64,000 bases of DNA from contig NZ_JOMG01000004.1 of NCBI RefSeq assembly GCF_000711225.1, positions 248,001 through 312,000 of the forward strand. Reading direction: 5' to 3'. Below, in pieces: positions 46,091-55,088 of the stretch (position 1 is the stretch's first letter; each line of letters begins with the position of its first letter). The stretch comes from Pelobacter seleniigenes DSM 18267 (lineage in GTDB: Bacteria > Desulfobacterota > Desulfuromonadia > Desulfuromonadales > Geopsychrobacteraceae). The notes below the pieces were generated by a model. The model made no database searches and had not been told where the DNA came from. It saw only the letters and a list, made by a program, of their open reading frames with translations. Position numbers and translations under genes: made by a program.

Positions 46091-47032
46091 TTAGAGAAGT
46101 CCGGTTCCCTTAAAGATCAGCAGCATCAGCGTATAACTGAAGGCTGAACCGAGGGTTGACATCATCACAATAGACCCGGCCAGTTCCGCATCCCCTTTGA
46201 GCTGATGGGCCATAATGTAGGTTGCAGTGGCGGCTGGCGTCCCGGCCAGAATTATACCGATCCCCAGGTCGGTGCCGGTTACGCCGAAGATAACCAGAAT
46301 TCCGGCCGCGAGCAGGGGCAGACCGATCAGTTTGATGATGCTGGCCAGTCCTGCCAACTGCAGGTCTCCTTTTAACCGTTGCAGGGAGAAGGAACCGCCA
46401 ATAGCGATCAGGGCCAGGGGGAGGGTGAGCCCGGCCGTGATGCCCAGGGCACGATCCAGGATCAGAGGCATGGGGATTTTTAAAAAACTCCAGCCGATGC
46501 CGAGAAAGGACGCCAGGATCAAAGGATCAAGGAGGATTTTACGCAACCAGGTTAAGCGATTCCTGCCCTGGGTTCCCGGTTGTGGCAGGAGCAGGGAGAG
46601 AATTGCAAACAGATTCAGGACCGGCACCAGAAAGCCCATCAGAATACCGGCGTTGGTCAGGCCGGTTTCGCCGTAGGCGTTCAGGCTGATGGCCAAGCCG
46701 ATATAGGCCAGGTTGCCGCGGAAGGTTCCCTGACAGAAACTTCCTTTGGTCGGAGCGGAATAGCGGCGCAGGGTACTGAAGGAAAAAGACAGGGCAAAGG
46801 CCAACAAAATAGCCAACATCGAACCGGCGATCAGGGCCGGGTTGAAAAAGGCTGCAAATTCCGCCTTGGAGATTTTATAAAACAGCAGCAAGGGCAGAAA
46901 GATAACATAGACCAGCCGATTGGTCCGATGGAGAAACTGGTCGTCGAGCAGGCCGGTTTTTTTAAGCAGGGCTCCCAGGCTGATGACTAGAAACACCGGG
47001 ATGACAATCGTGACAGTTTCGATCAGCAGCAT
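46091..47032 (-). CDS. AEC-family membrane transporter
   Basis: The 313-residue product belongs to the auxin efflux carrier/malonate-type family, with about ten membrane helices in two halves: VIPVFLVISLGALLKKTGLLDD at the N-terminus and GIILAGTPAATATYIMAHQLKGD in the second half. Bacterial members carry small organic acids; the substrate here is unknown. An in-frame start at 47053 exists, but the ATG at 47032 has AGGGAGGAAAC just before it and is preferred. The methyltransferase gene follows 11 bp downstream. Confidence 0.85.
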   Translation of the reverse strand: MLLIETVTIVIPVFLVISLGALLKKTGLLDDQFLHRTNRLVYVIFLPLLLFYKISKAEFAAFFNPALIAGSMLAILLAFALSFSFSTLRRYSAPTKGSFCQGTFRGNLAYIGLAISLNAYGETGLTNAGILMGFLVPVLNLFAILSLLLPQPGTQGRNRLTWLRKILLDPLILASFLGIGWSFLKIPMPLILDRALGITAGLTLPLALIAIGGSFSLQRLKGDLQLAGLASIIKLIGLPLLAAGILVIFGVTGTDLGIGIILAGTPAATATYIMAHQLKGDAELAGSIVMMSTLGSAFSYTLMLLIFKGTGLL

Positions 47033-47119
47033 GTTTCCTCCCTGAATTCGCAAGGATAGCCTAGATTGTTAGAGCTGTCTATATGGATCATTTGCCGTTG
47101 ACTGTGTGGTCCGGAGTGG

Positions 47120-47277
47120 TGCTAGTGTCCCGTACGGTTAGTTCTCTATCCCAATTCCGGTCATTTTTGCCGCTGTCTACGTTCTGCCTTCCCAGCTAGG
47201 CCTGCGGCGGCACGCCTTGACAGCAACAAAAATGACTCAAAATTAATTCAAATAACTAACCAAACGGGACACTAGCA
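47120..47277. mobile_element. 158-bp MITE-like inverted-repeat element
   Basis: Terminal inverted repeats of 24 bp (47120-47143 and 47254-47277) match at 22 positions; the outer ends read TGCTAGTGTCCCG and CGGGACACTAGCA. A second, inner pair (47160-47177 and 47219-47236) matches at 16 of 18. The whole element can fold into one hairpin and has no coding capacity. It lies between divergent genes. This is the layout of a non-autonomous miniature transposable element; no clear target duplication was seen at the ends. No transposase is present in the window. Confidence 0.65.
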
Positions 47278-47358
47278 GCGTGGTTACGTCTGCTTAGCAC
47301 TTCCGGTAGACAGTCGTAGCTATGAAGTGTAGAATATTCGACAAATAACTTTGGAAAA

Positions 47359-48504
47359 GTGATTGTTATTGTCATGAATTGGAGTCGGGCTGCCATGGCC
47401 ATTGCTATTAGAAAACAGGATCGATTCAGACTGGGGTTGCTGATTCTGCTGGTTGGCTCAGTGACTGCCCTGCATTATCTGACCGCAACCCATTACATGC
47501 AGTTTCATGACATCTATCGCCGACTCTATTACCTGCCCATCATCCTGGGCGGACTCTGGTACGGCATTCCCGGCGGGGCCGGGGTGGCGATTCTGGTTTC
47601 GGTCATCTACGCCCCGCATGTGCTTTATCAATGGGGGCATATGCCCGCCGACAATCTCGAAAAATACCTCGAGATTCTGCTTTATAACCTGATCGGCTTC
47701 GTGACCGGATTTCTGTCGTCGAGAATCTTTGCCGAGCGCCGCCAGGTCGAGGAAAACATGCAGCGTCTGCAGGAGAGTTATGCCAAATTGCGCGAACAGG
47801 CGGATCTGATCATGGAGATCGAGGATCAGTTGCGGCAGGCGGACCGGTTGACCGCACTTGGCGAATTATCCGCAGGAATGGCCCATGAAATTCGTAATCC
47901 CCTTGGGTCGATTCGCGGGACCGCAGAAATTCTCAAGGATGCGCTGCCCGCTGACAGCCGTTACGGTGAGTTTGGAGAGATCCTGATCAGTGAAGTGGAA
48001 CGGTTGAACAAAGTGGTCGAGGACTTTTTAAGTTTCGCCCGTTCCGAACAAACCGAAACCGAAGATTTCGACCCTAACAGCGTGCTCAGGGAAGTCCTCC
48101 AGTTCAGTCGTCAACAGCTTAAACGGCAACGCACTGAGATTGAATGGCAGGAGGTCGCCTTGCCACGGGTGGTTGGCAACGCCGGTCAGTTCAAACAGGT
48201 TTTTCTTAATTTAATTTTGAATGCCTTGCAGGCCATGGGGGATAAAGGGCGGATTCGGATCAACGGGGCGCTTGACGACAAAGGACGGGTTGTGCTGAGT
48301 TTTCAGGACAGCGGCCCGGGGATTGCAGCTGAGAATCTGGACAAAGTGTTCAACCCGTTTTTTACCACCAAATCCGACGGTACCGGGCTAGGTCTGGCTA
48401 TCACCTATCGCATCGTGCAAAATCATGGCGGCCGTATCAGTGTCGCCAACGTACCTGCCGGGGGCGCGGAATTCAGGCTGGAACTGCAACCGGCCATGCG
48501 TTAA
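47359..48504 (+). CDS. Membrane sensor histidine kinase
   Basis: The 381-residue kinase has an N-terminal membrane part with about four helices (residues ~25-125; little periplasmic exposure), a coiled-coil linker (about 128-162), a HisKA domain with H176 in GMAHEIRNPLGSIRG and a HATPase domain (NLILNALQAM, DSGPGI, TKSDGTGLGLAITYRIV). The type is NtrB/ZraS-like and pairs with the next gene, a sigma-54 activator. The GTG at 47359 is taken as the start; ATG at 47374 or at 47395 (with GGAG upstream) would shorten it by 5 or 12 residues. Confidence 0.9.
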   Translation: MIVIVMNWSRAAMAIAIRKQDRFRLGLLILLVGSVTALHYLTATHYMQFHDIYRRLYYLPIILGGLWYGIPGGAGVAILVSVIYAPHVLYQWGHMPADNLEKYLEILLYNLIGFVTGFLSSRIFAERRQVEENMQRLQESYAKLREQADLIMEIEDQLRQADRLTALGELSAGMAHEIRNPLGSIRGTAEILKDALPADSRYGEFGEILISEVERLNKVVEDFLSFARSEQTETEDFDPNSVLREVLQFSRQQLKRQRTEIEWQEVALPRVVGNAGQFKQVFLNLILNALQAMGDKGRIRINGALDDKGRVVLSFQDSGPGIAAENLDKVFNPFFTTKSDGTGLGLAITYRIVQNHGGRISVANVPAGGAEFRLELQPAMR

Positions 48505-48515
48505 CGCAAGTTTTT

Positions 48516-49874
48516 GTGGAGAAACTCACCTTGAAACAAATACTGTTGATTGATGATGACAATTCTTTACGCCGGGTCATGGAATTTCAGCTGCAGGAGG
48601 CCGGTTACCAGGTGCTCACGGCCCGGGACGGACAGCAGGGGCTGGTCGCCTTCCGCCAGCATCGGCCACCGCTGGTGATTACGGATGTGCAGATGCCGGG
48701 GATCAGTGGCTACGATGTTCTTCAGGAAGTGCTCAGCCTCGAACCACAGACCCTGGTGATCATCGTGACTGCATTCAGTACGGTGGAGCAAGCGGTCGAC
48801 GCAATGAAGGTTGGGGCCTATGATTACCTGGCAAAACCGTTCAGCCGTGACCAACTCTGTCTGACCGTGGCCAAGGCCTTCGAATTTCGGAACCTCAAAC
48901 AGGAGAACAGCGCCCTGCGCGACGTTCTGGCGGCGCGGGATGATTCATTACGGATTATCGGTGAATCCAGCGCGATGACGCAGTTGCTGCAACGGGTTGA
49001 GAAGGTGGCCGTCAGCCAGGCTTCGATCCTGATCAGCGGGGAAAGCGGCACCGGTAAGGAGGTCATTGCCCAGACTATTCACCAACGCTCTGAGCGCCAT
49101 GCCGGTCCCTTTATTGCGGTCAATTGCGCCGCCATCCCCAAAGATCTTATCGAGAGTGAGCTGTTCGGGCATATCAAGGGCTCTTTTACCGGCGCGGTGA
49201 AGGATCGAAAGGGCAAATTCAGTCTTGCCGATAAGGGGACCCTGTTCCTGGATGAGATCGGAGAGCTGCCCGTCGATCTGCAGCCGAAACTCCTGCGAGC
49301 ACTCCAGGAGCAGCAGATCGAGCCGGTGGGAGGGACCACTGAACAGGTTGATGTGCGGGTGGTCGCCGCCACCAACCGCAATCTTGAAGAGGCCATGGCC
49401 GCCGGGACTTTCCGCGATGACCTCTATTACCGACTGGCGGTTGTGCCGCTGGAATTACCGCCCCTGCGGCAACGGAAGGAGGACATACCGCTGTTTGTTC
49501 AGTATTTTTTGAACAAGCAGCAGGCCGGAGCCCAGGTCAGGATGACCGACCAGGTCCTGCAGAGCCTGCAGAAGTACGATTGGCCGGGTAATGTCCGCGA
49601 GTTGGAAAATGTTGTTGAACAGATGTTGATCCTGCGCAATTCCGATGTTATCGATCTGGCCGATCTGCCGGAGCGGATCGGCCGACCGGCGGGCCGGGGC
49701 AAGGGGGTGTTGAACCTGCCGGAAGAGGGGTACTCCCTGGAGGAACTGGAAAAGGAAGCGGTTGTCGAGGCGCTGCGGCGCTGCCAGGGGAATAAAAGCA
49801 AGGCCGCCAATTTTTTACGGATTCCTCGGCACACCCTATTGTATCGTTTGGAAAAATACCATATTGAAGCCTAA
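48516..49874 (+). CDS. NtrC-family sigma-54-dependent response regulator
   Basis: The 452-residue regulator has a receiver domain (D57 in ITDVQMPG, Lys in YLAKPFS), an AAA+ domain with Walker A GESGTGKEV, the sigma-54 contact loop ELFGHIKGSFTGAVKD (GSFTGA where most have GAFTGA) and Walker B GTLFLDEIGELP, and a Fis-type helix-turn-helix at the end (EALRRCQGNKSKAANFLRIPRHTLLYRLEKY). The GTG at 48516 has no binding site; a TTG at 48531 preceded by GGAG may be the true start. It pairs with the upstream kinase and precedes an HtrA protease gene, a likely target. Confidence 0.92.
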   Translation: MEKLTLKQILLIDDDNSLRRVMEFQLQEAGYQVLTARDGQQGLVAFRQHRPPLVITDVQMPGISGYDVLQEVLSLEPQTLVIIVTAFSTVEQAVDAMKVGAYDYLAKPFSRDQLCLTVAKAFEFRNLKQENSALRDVLAARDDSLRIIGESSAMTQLLQRVEKVAVSQASILISGESGTGKEVIAQTIHQRSERHAGPFIAVNCAAIPKDLIESELFGHIKGSFTGAVKDRKGKFSLADKGTLFLDEIGELPVDLQPKLLRALQEQQIEPVGGTTEQVDVRVVAATNRNLEEAMAAGTFRDDLYYRLAVVPLELPPLRQRKEDIPLFVQYFLNKQQAGAQVRMTDQVLQSLQKYDWPGNVRELENVVEQMLILRNSDVIDLADLPERIGRPAGRGKGVLNLPEEGYSLEELEKEAVVEALRRCQGNKSKAANFLRIPRHTLLYRLEKYHIEA

Positions 49875-49892
49875 CCAGTCAGGTGTCGGACT

Positions 49893-51200
49893 ATGATTTT
49901 ACGTCGATTTATGCTGCCGTTTCTTGTTATCCTGCTCTGTCAACCAGCTCTTGCCGCCAACCGGCGGACCGCAGTGGTTGATGCCGTGGCCAAGGCCCGT
50001 GTCGCGGTCGTGAACATTCGGACCGAAAAGATTGTGCAGCATGGCAACAACCCGTTTTTCGGCTTTGGGGATTCGATTTTTGACCAGTTTTTCCGGGAGC
50101 TGATGCCGTCGCAAAGCTACCGCACCCAGGCCCTCGGTTCCGGGGTGATTATCGATGCACAGGGGCACATCCTGACCAATGCCCACGTGGTCGATAAAGC
50201 CTCCAAAATCTATGTGGCCCTGTCGGAAAACAGTCGGGAACTGGAAGCAAAACTGATCGGCAAGGATACGCGGATTGACCTGGCCGTATTGAAGATTGTC
50301 GAACCGGGGCCCTATCCCTTTTTGGCGCCGGGGCGTTCCGACGACCTGATGCTCGGAGAGACGGTCATCGCCATCGGTAACCCCCTGGGGCTGGGGCATT
50401 CCATCACCACCGGTATTGTCAGCTCTCTCAAGCGGAGAATTCAGCTCAGCGAGCAGCTCTCTTCAGTCTTTATCCAGACCGATGCGCTGATCAACCCTGG
50501 CAACTCCGGTGGTCCCTTGATCAATGTCAACGGGGAACTGATCGGTATCAATACGGCGATTGCCAGGCAGGCTCAGGGGATCGGCTTCTCCATCCCCATC
50601 GATATCGCCAAGCGGGTGCTGGCCGATTTGATCGAATACGGTCGGGTCCGGCGCGGTTTTCTCGGCCTGATTGTCGGCGAAGTCAGTCCCGCGTTCGTGC
50701 GGTCCTATGGCAACGGCGGGGTGCTGGTGGATGATGTGCTCCCCCAGTCTCCGGCGGAGCAGGCCGGACTGCAGGCCGCTGACGTCATCCTGTCCATCGA
50801 CGGTATTCCGCTGGCTTCACCAGCGCAATATCATTCTCTGGTGCAGACCTATACCCCGGGTGACGGTTTTGAGATCTCCCTGTTGCGCGGCCTGAAAGAG
50901 CATTCTGTCAAAGTTGTGCTATCGCCCTTGCCCGAAGGATATGAATTATCATATACTCGCAGAGTTTTCGGATTCGGTCTGGAACAAAGCAGCAGGGGGA
51001 TGCTGATCGACCGGGTTGATAACGGCACACCCGCTGACCGGGTCGGCCTCAAGCGGGGCGATCTGGTCGTCAAAATAGATGATGTCACAATCAAGACCCT
51101 GGAGGATTTCAACCAGGCGATGGAAGATCGTCTGGGGCAAAAACCGCTGACCTTTACCGTGGTCAGGGACCAGGTTGCTTATCTGGTGGAACTGCCGTGA
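49893..51200 (+). CDS. Periplasmic HtrA/DegP-type serine protease
   Basis: The 435-residue protein has a signal peptide (to about residue 22), a trypsin-like protease domain with triad H98 (TNAHVV), D129 (RIDLAVLK) and S205 (NPGNSGGPL), and two PDZ domains (about 255-340 and 355-430). It should degrade or refold damaged envelope proteins. The first mature residues contain the NPFFGFGDSIFDQFFRE loop typical of the LA loop of HtrA. It follows a two-component system, as in CpxAR- or ZraSR-like stress loci, and is followed by thiol-redox genes. The 3' end overlaps a possible GTG of the next gene. Confidence 0.92.
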   Translation: MILRRFMLPFLVILLCQPALAANRRTAVVDAVAKARVAVVNIRTEKIVQHGNNPFFGFGDSIFDQFFRELMPSQSYRTQALGSGVIIDAQGHILTNAHVVDKASKIYVALSENSRELEAKLIGKDTRIDLAVLKIVEPGPYPFLAPGRSDDLMLGETVIAIGNPLGLGHSITTGIVSSLKRRIQLSEQLSSVFIQTDALINPGNSGGPLINVNGELIGINTAIARQAQGIGFSIPIDIAKRVLADLIEYGRVRRGFLGLIVGEVSPAFVRSYGNGGVLVDDVLPQSPAEQAGLQAADVILSIDGIPLASPAQYHSLVQTYTPGDGFEISLLRGLKEHSVKVVLSPLPEGYELSYTRRVFGFGLEQSSRGMLIDRVDNGTPADRVGLKRGDLVVKIDDVTIKTLEDFNQAMEDRLGQKPLTFTVVRDQVAYLVELP

Positions 51201-51229
51201 AGATTCTCACACAAATAATGGGAGAGAAC

Positions 51230-51796
51230 ATGCTGAAAATCGGATCCAAAGGACTTGGCTTGGTCCTGGCCTGCGTATTTGCCGGGGTGTTGCTCGCCGG
51301 TTGCAACAACGAATCATCCTCCGAGAAGGAAGGCGAGGCTCAGGCTGCCCCGGCGGCTCCAGCGGGGATGATCGGTCTGCCGGCTCCGGATTTCACCCTG
51401 ACCGATATGCAGGGGCAGCAGGTCAGTCTGTCGCAGTTCCGGGGGAAGATCGTTATCCTTAATTTCTGGGCAACCTGGTGTCCTCCCTGCGTCGAAGAGA
51501 TGCCTTCCATGGAGCAGCTTTACCGGGAATTCAAAGATAAGGACCTGGTCGTGCTCGCAGTCAATGTCGAGAGCAGCGGCCAGGAAGCGGTCGGCGAGTT
51601 TCTGGCCAAGAAGCCATACAGCTTCAAGATTCTGCTCGATCCCGATGCCGAAATCCAAAACACTTATGGCGTGTTTCGCCTGCCGGAAAGTTTCCTGATC
51701 GATCGTAACGGAATTGTTGTGGAAAAGGTCATCGGCGGGCGCAATTGGCGACTGGGCGATCTGTACGAAAAAATTTCCTTCCTGGTAAAGGGGTGA
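51230..51796 (+). CDS. TlpA/ResA-like thioredoxin lipoprotein
   Basis: The 188-residue product has a lipoprotein signal (LACVFAGVLLAGC, lipidated Cys about residue 25), a Ser/Glu/Ala linker and a thioredoxin-like domain with FWATWCPPCVEEMPSM carrying the redox pair. VFRLPESFLIDRNGIV supplies the cis-proline region. It should reduce periplasmic disulfides, for instance in cytochrome c maturation, taking electrons from CcdA next door. The ATG at 51230 has GGGAGAG upstream; an earlier GTG at 51197 overlapping the protease stop is less likely. Confidence 0.9.
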   Translation: MLKIGSKGLGLVLACVFAGVLLAGCNNESSSEKEGEAQAAPAAPAGMIGLPAPDFTLTDMQGQQVSLSQFRGKIVILNFWATWCPPCVEEMPSMEQLYREFKDKDLVVLAVNVESSGQEAVGEFLAKKPYSFKILLDPDAEIQNTYGVFRLPESFLIDRNGIVVEKVIGGRNWRLGDLYEKISFLVKG

Positions 51797-51802
51797 TCGG
51801 CT

Positions 51803-52555
51803 ATGGGAGGCGGCGCCGATATCACCATCTGGATCGCTTTTTCTGCGGGGGTGTTGTCCTACTTTTCCCCCTGTGTACTGCCCCTGATTCCTTCATACCT
51901 GACCTATATCTCCGGGTTGTCCTTCGGCCAGCTGAAGGAAGAACACCCCGGAGCACAGGTGCGGCTGACCATTCTTGCCCACTCGCTGATGTTCATCACC
52001 GGGTTCTCGCTGGTGTTCATCGCCCTCGGTGCCCTGGCCGGACTGGCTTCCGCGTCCTTTGAGCTGCATCTGCGCGACAGTCTGGGGATTATTCAGAAAA
52101 TCGGCGGGGTGCTGATTTTCCTGTTCGGCATCCATCTCAGCGGGCTGTTTCATTTCGGTATCCTGCTCGGTGAGAAACGGGTCCAACTCCGCAATAAACC
52201 GGCCGGCTTCATCGGGACCCTGTTGGTCGGTATCGCCTTTGCCGCCGGCTGGACCCCCTGTATCGGACCGATTCTCGGAGCCATTCTGACCATCGCCGCC
52301 GGCAGCTCGGGCGGGGCCGGCAAAGGGGTGCTGCTGCTTAGTGTCTATTCCGCAGGGCTGGGGGTTCCATTCCTGATCTCAGGTCTGCTGTTCCACGCTT
52401 TTCTCAACTTTTTCGACCGTTTCAAAAAGCATATCCGCATTGTCGAAATCCTCACCGGCGGCTTACTCATGGTCGCTGGCATTTTGTTGTTTTTTGACCT
52501 TTTGACCCCCATCACCAGCTTTCTGTACCGGACCTTTCCCATGTCCCTGGGATAG
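51803..52555 (+). CDS. ccdA: Cytochrome c biogenesis / thiol-disulfide transporter CcdA
   Basis: The 250-residue membrane protein has six predicted helices and passes reducing power from cytoplasmic thioredoxin to the periplasm. The two conserved Cys-Pro or Pro-Cys motifs are visible: AGVLSYFSPCVLPLIPSYLTYISG in the first helix and AAGWTPCIGPILGAIL in the fourth. It lies 6 bp after the TlpA-like gene, its probable partner, with AAGGGGTGA as binding site. Multiheme cytochromes are abundant in this bacterial group, which fits. Confidence 0.92.
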   Translation: MGGGADITIWIAFSAGVLSYFSPCVLPLIPSYLTYISGLSFGQLKEEHPGAQVRLTILAHSLMFITGFSLVFIALGALAGLASASFELHLRDSLGIIQKIGGVLIFLFGIHLSGLFHFGILLGEKRVQLRNKPAGFIGTLLVGIAFAAGWTPCIGPILGAILTIAAGSSGGAGKGVLLLSVYSAGLGVPFLISGLLFHAFLNFFDRFKKHIRIVEILTGGLLMVAGILLFFDLLTPITSFLYRTFPMSLG

Positions 52556-52606
52556 GTTCCGGCAGGAATAAAAGCTTGATATTTGCGCGTCTTTCCTTTA
52601 GTTTTC

Positions 52607-52621
52607 TGAAAGTCATTTTCA
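52607..52621. promoter_or_regulatory. Fur box upstream of fur-feoB
   Basis: TGAAAGTCATTTTCA fits the 7-1-7 inverted-repeat form of Fur sites (TGAAAAT-like halves) with one mismatch between halves. It lies 24 bp before the fur ATG, between a possible -35/-10 pair and the ribosome binding site. Autoregulation of the fur-feoB operon is inferred. Confidence 0.6.
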
Positions 52622-52645
52622 ATATTTAAAAAAGGAGGTGCGACG

Positions 52646-53083
52646 ATGGACAGGGTAGCCGTTTTCAACGAATACGTGCGGCAGAAAGGCCTTAAAAATA
52701 CCAGCCAGCGGATGACAATCCTGGAGACATTCCTCAATTCCAAGTCCCATTATTCCACCGAAGAACTTTATCTGAAACTGCGCAAGAAAAATCCCAAGAT
52801 CGGTTACGCAACCGTGCATCGGACCCTGAAATTGTTTGCCGAATGTGGGATTGCCACGGAGCTGAACTTCGGTGATGGTCAGGCTCGTTTTGAACCGGTG
52901 CATGACGAACAGCACCACGACCATCTGGTCTGTACCCGCTGCGGCAACATCATCGAATTTGAAGAGCCGAGGATTGAAGTGTTGCAGGAAGAGATCGGCC
53001 GAAAATATGATTTCAGGATTGAAAATCATCGCCACGAACTTTATGGCGTTTGCGCTGAATGTTCAGCCAAGAAGAAAAACTGA
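52646..53083 (+). CDS. fur: Ferric uptake regulator Fur
   Basis: The 145-residue regulator has an N-terminal winged helix (about 1-85; GLKNTSQRMTILETFLNS, PKIGYATVHRTLKLFAECGI) and a C-terminal metal-binding dimer domain with HHDHLVCTRCGNIIEFEEP, DFRIENHRHELYGVCAEC. Two CxxC pairs give a structural zinc site and the His/Glu residues give the regulatory site. Placement directly before feoB and behind a Fur box supports iron rather than zinc or peroxide sensing. AAGGAGGTG precedes the ATG. Confidence 0.92.
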   Translation: MDRVAVFNEYVRQKGLKNTSQRMTILETFLNSKSHYSTEELYLKLRKKNPKIGYATVHRTLKLFAECGIATELNFGDGQARFEPVHDEQHHDHLVCTRCGNIIEFEEPRIEVLQEEIGRKYDFRIENHRHELYGVCAECSAKKKN

Positions 53084-53126
53084 AACTCGATGAAAAATTC
53101 CCGCGTATCGGAAAGTCCTTGTTGTT

Positions 53127-55088
53127 ATGTCAGACATGCCATCATCCGCCCCTAAGGTTGTCCTGGTCGGCAACCCGAATGTGGGCAAAAGTGTTCTTTT
53201 TAATGTTCTTACCGGCGCCTATACGACCGTATCAAATTATCCCGGAACCTCGGTTGAGGTATCCACTGGCCATTGCCTGATAGACGGCACCCGTTACGAA
53301 ATCCTCGATACCCCCGGCATGTATTCAATGATGCCGATTACCGAAGAGGAACGGGTTGCGCGCAAGATCCTGCTGACCGATGATCCCCATGCGGTCATTC
53401 ATGTGCTCGATGCCCGTAATCTGGAGCGGATGCTGCCGATGACCCTGCAGCTGATCGAAGCCGGCCTCCCGGTGATTCTGGTGGTCAACATCCTGGATGA
53501 GGCCAAGCGTCTGGGCATGCAGATCGATCTGGAACTGCTCCAGGAAAACCTCGGCGTGCCGGTTATCGGCGCGGTGATGAAACGTAGAGTCGGCCTCGAC
53601 GAGCTGCGTCAGGCCATCGCCCAGTACGCCATGGTGCCACATAAACCTTTTATCTATGCGCAGGATCTGGAGAAGGATATTCATGACCTGGTCGGGCTGA
53701 TCAATAATGGCGATTATCGCTTGAGTCGCCGGGCCACCAGCCTGCTCTTGCTGCAGCGGGATGAGGAGATTGAACAGTTGGTCGCCAGCAAAGAGAGCGC
53801 TGCCGATTTTGAGCTGCTGCGGGAACGAATTCGCGAAATCTCTTTCCGCCGGCGGGCCGACCTGCATCTGCAGATCAGTCTCGAACGCCGGAAAGTCTGT
53901 CGGCAGATGCTCGACGGGGTGGTGGTCGAAAAAGAAAAGAACGGCGAAACCTTCAGCGAAAAATTATCCCGCTGGATGGTCAACCCGATCAGCGGAACTC
54001 CGATCCTGCTCCTGGTGGTTTATTTCGGTCTGTTTCGCTTTGTCGGTGGTTTCGGGGCCGGTACCCTGGTCGATTTTCTGGAAGGGACCCTGTTTGAGGG
54101 GTATATCAACCCGCCGGTGATCGCTTTCGTCCAAAATCATGTCTCCGCCCATTGGTTGTTCGAGCTGCTGGCCGGTGAGTACGGTCTCTGGACCCTCGGT
54201 ATCCGTTATGCCGTGGCCCTGGTTCTGCCGATTGTTGGTTCCTTCTTCCTGGTCTTTTCCCTGCTTGAAGATACCGGCTACTTCCCTCGTCTGGCGCTGC
54301 TGGTTGATCGCCTGTTCAAGCGGATTGGCTTGTCCGGCCGGGCGGTGATTCCAATTATTCTCGGTTTCGGCTGCGATACCATGGCGACCCTGGTCACCCG
54401 GACTCTGGAGACCAAGCGCGAACGGGTTATTGCCACTCTGCTGCTGGCGCTGGCCATCCCCTGCAGCGCCCAGCTCGGGGTTATCCTCGGCCTGCTTTCG
54501 GTGGCACCCGGAGCACTCTTGGTCTGGGCCTGTTTTCTGTTGCTGGTTTTTCTGCTGATCGGATTTCTGGCGGCGCACTTGCTTCCCGGTGACAGTCCGG
54601 TATTTTATATGGAAATACCTCCGCTTCGGTTGCCTCAGCTGCGTAACGTGGTTATCAAAACCCTGACCCGGATGCAGAGTTACTTTATCGAGATCCTGCC
54701 GTTGTTTCTGATCGCGTCGGTGATCCTCTGGGCCGGGAAAATGACCGGCCTGCTCGAGGCCTTGATTAATGCCCTGGCTCCGTTTGTGCGCGCCATCGGT
54801 CTGCCGGTCGAGGCAACCACGGCCTTTGTGTTCGGGTTTTTCCGGCGCGATTTCGGAGCGGCCGGTCTTTACGACCTGCAGACTTCGGGGTTGTTGTCCG
54901 TTGAACAGCTGACTGTTGCAGCGGTCACCCTGACCCTGTTTGTCCCTTGCGTCGCCCAGTTCCTGGTCATGGGGAAGGAGCGGGGCGTCAAAGTCGCCCT
55001 TGGCATCTTGGTTTTTGTGACCCTGTTGGCTTTTTCATCCGGTTGGGTGCTCAATAAAATCCTTCTCGGAACAGGCTTTCTGACATGA
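53127..55088 (+). CDS. feoB: Ferrous iron transporter FeoB
   Basis: The 653-residue protein has an N-terminal GTPase domain (G1 GNPNVGKS, G3 DTPGMYSM, G4 NILD, with TVSNYPGT as switch I), a helical spacer (about 170-270) and a membrane part of about eight to ten helices with two Cys-containing gate motifs (GFGCDTMATLVTRTLETK, FVPCVAQF). It imports Fe2+ across the inner membrane. It is somewhat shorter than E. coli FeoB. The separate upstream feoA is missing; a FeoA domain instead occurs at the end of the regulator two genes downstream. It overlaps the following small gene by 4 bp. Confidence 0.93.
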   Translation: MSDMPSSAPKVVLVGNPNVGKSVLFNVLTGAYTTVSNYPGTSVEVSTGHCLIDGTRYEILDTPGMYSMMPITEEERVARKILLTDDPHAVIHVLDARNLERMLPMTLQLIEAGLPVILVVNILDEAKRLGMQIDLELLQENLGVPVIGAVMKRRVGLDELRQAIAQYAMVPHKPFIYAQDLEKDIHDLVGLINNGDYRLSRRATSLLLLQRDEEIEQLVASKESAADFELLRERIREISFRRRADLHLQISLERRKVCRQMLDGVVVEKEKNGETFSEKLSRWMVNPISGTPILLLVVYFGLFRFVGGFGAGTLVDFLEGTLFEGYINPPVIAFVQNHVSAHWLFELLAGEYGLWTLGIRYAVALVLPIVGSFFLVFSLLEDTGYFPRLALLVDRLFKRIGLSGRAVIPIILGFGCDTMATLVTRTLETKRERVIATLLLALAIPCSAQLGVILGLLSVAPGALLVWACFLLLVFLLIGFLAAHLLPGDSPVFYMEIPPLRLPQLRNVVIKTLTRMQSYFIEILPLFLIASVILWAGKMTGLLEALINALAPFVRAIGLPVEATTAFVFGFFRRDFGAAGLYDLQTSGLLSVEQLTVAAVTLTLFVPCVAQFLVMGKERGVKVALGILVFVTLLAFSSGWVLNKILLGTGFLT

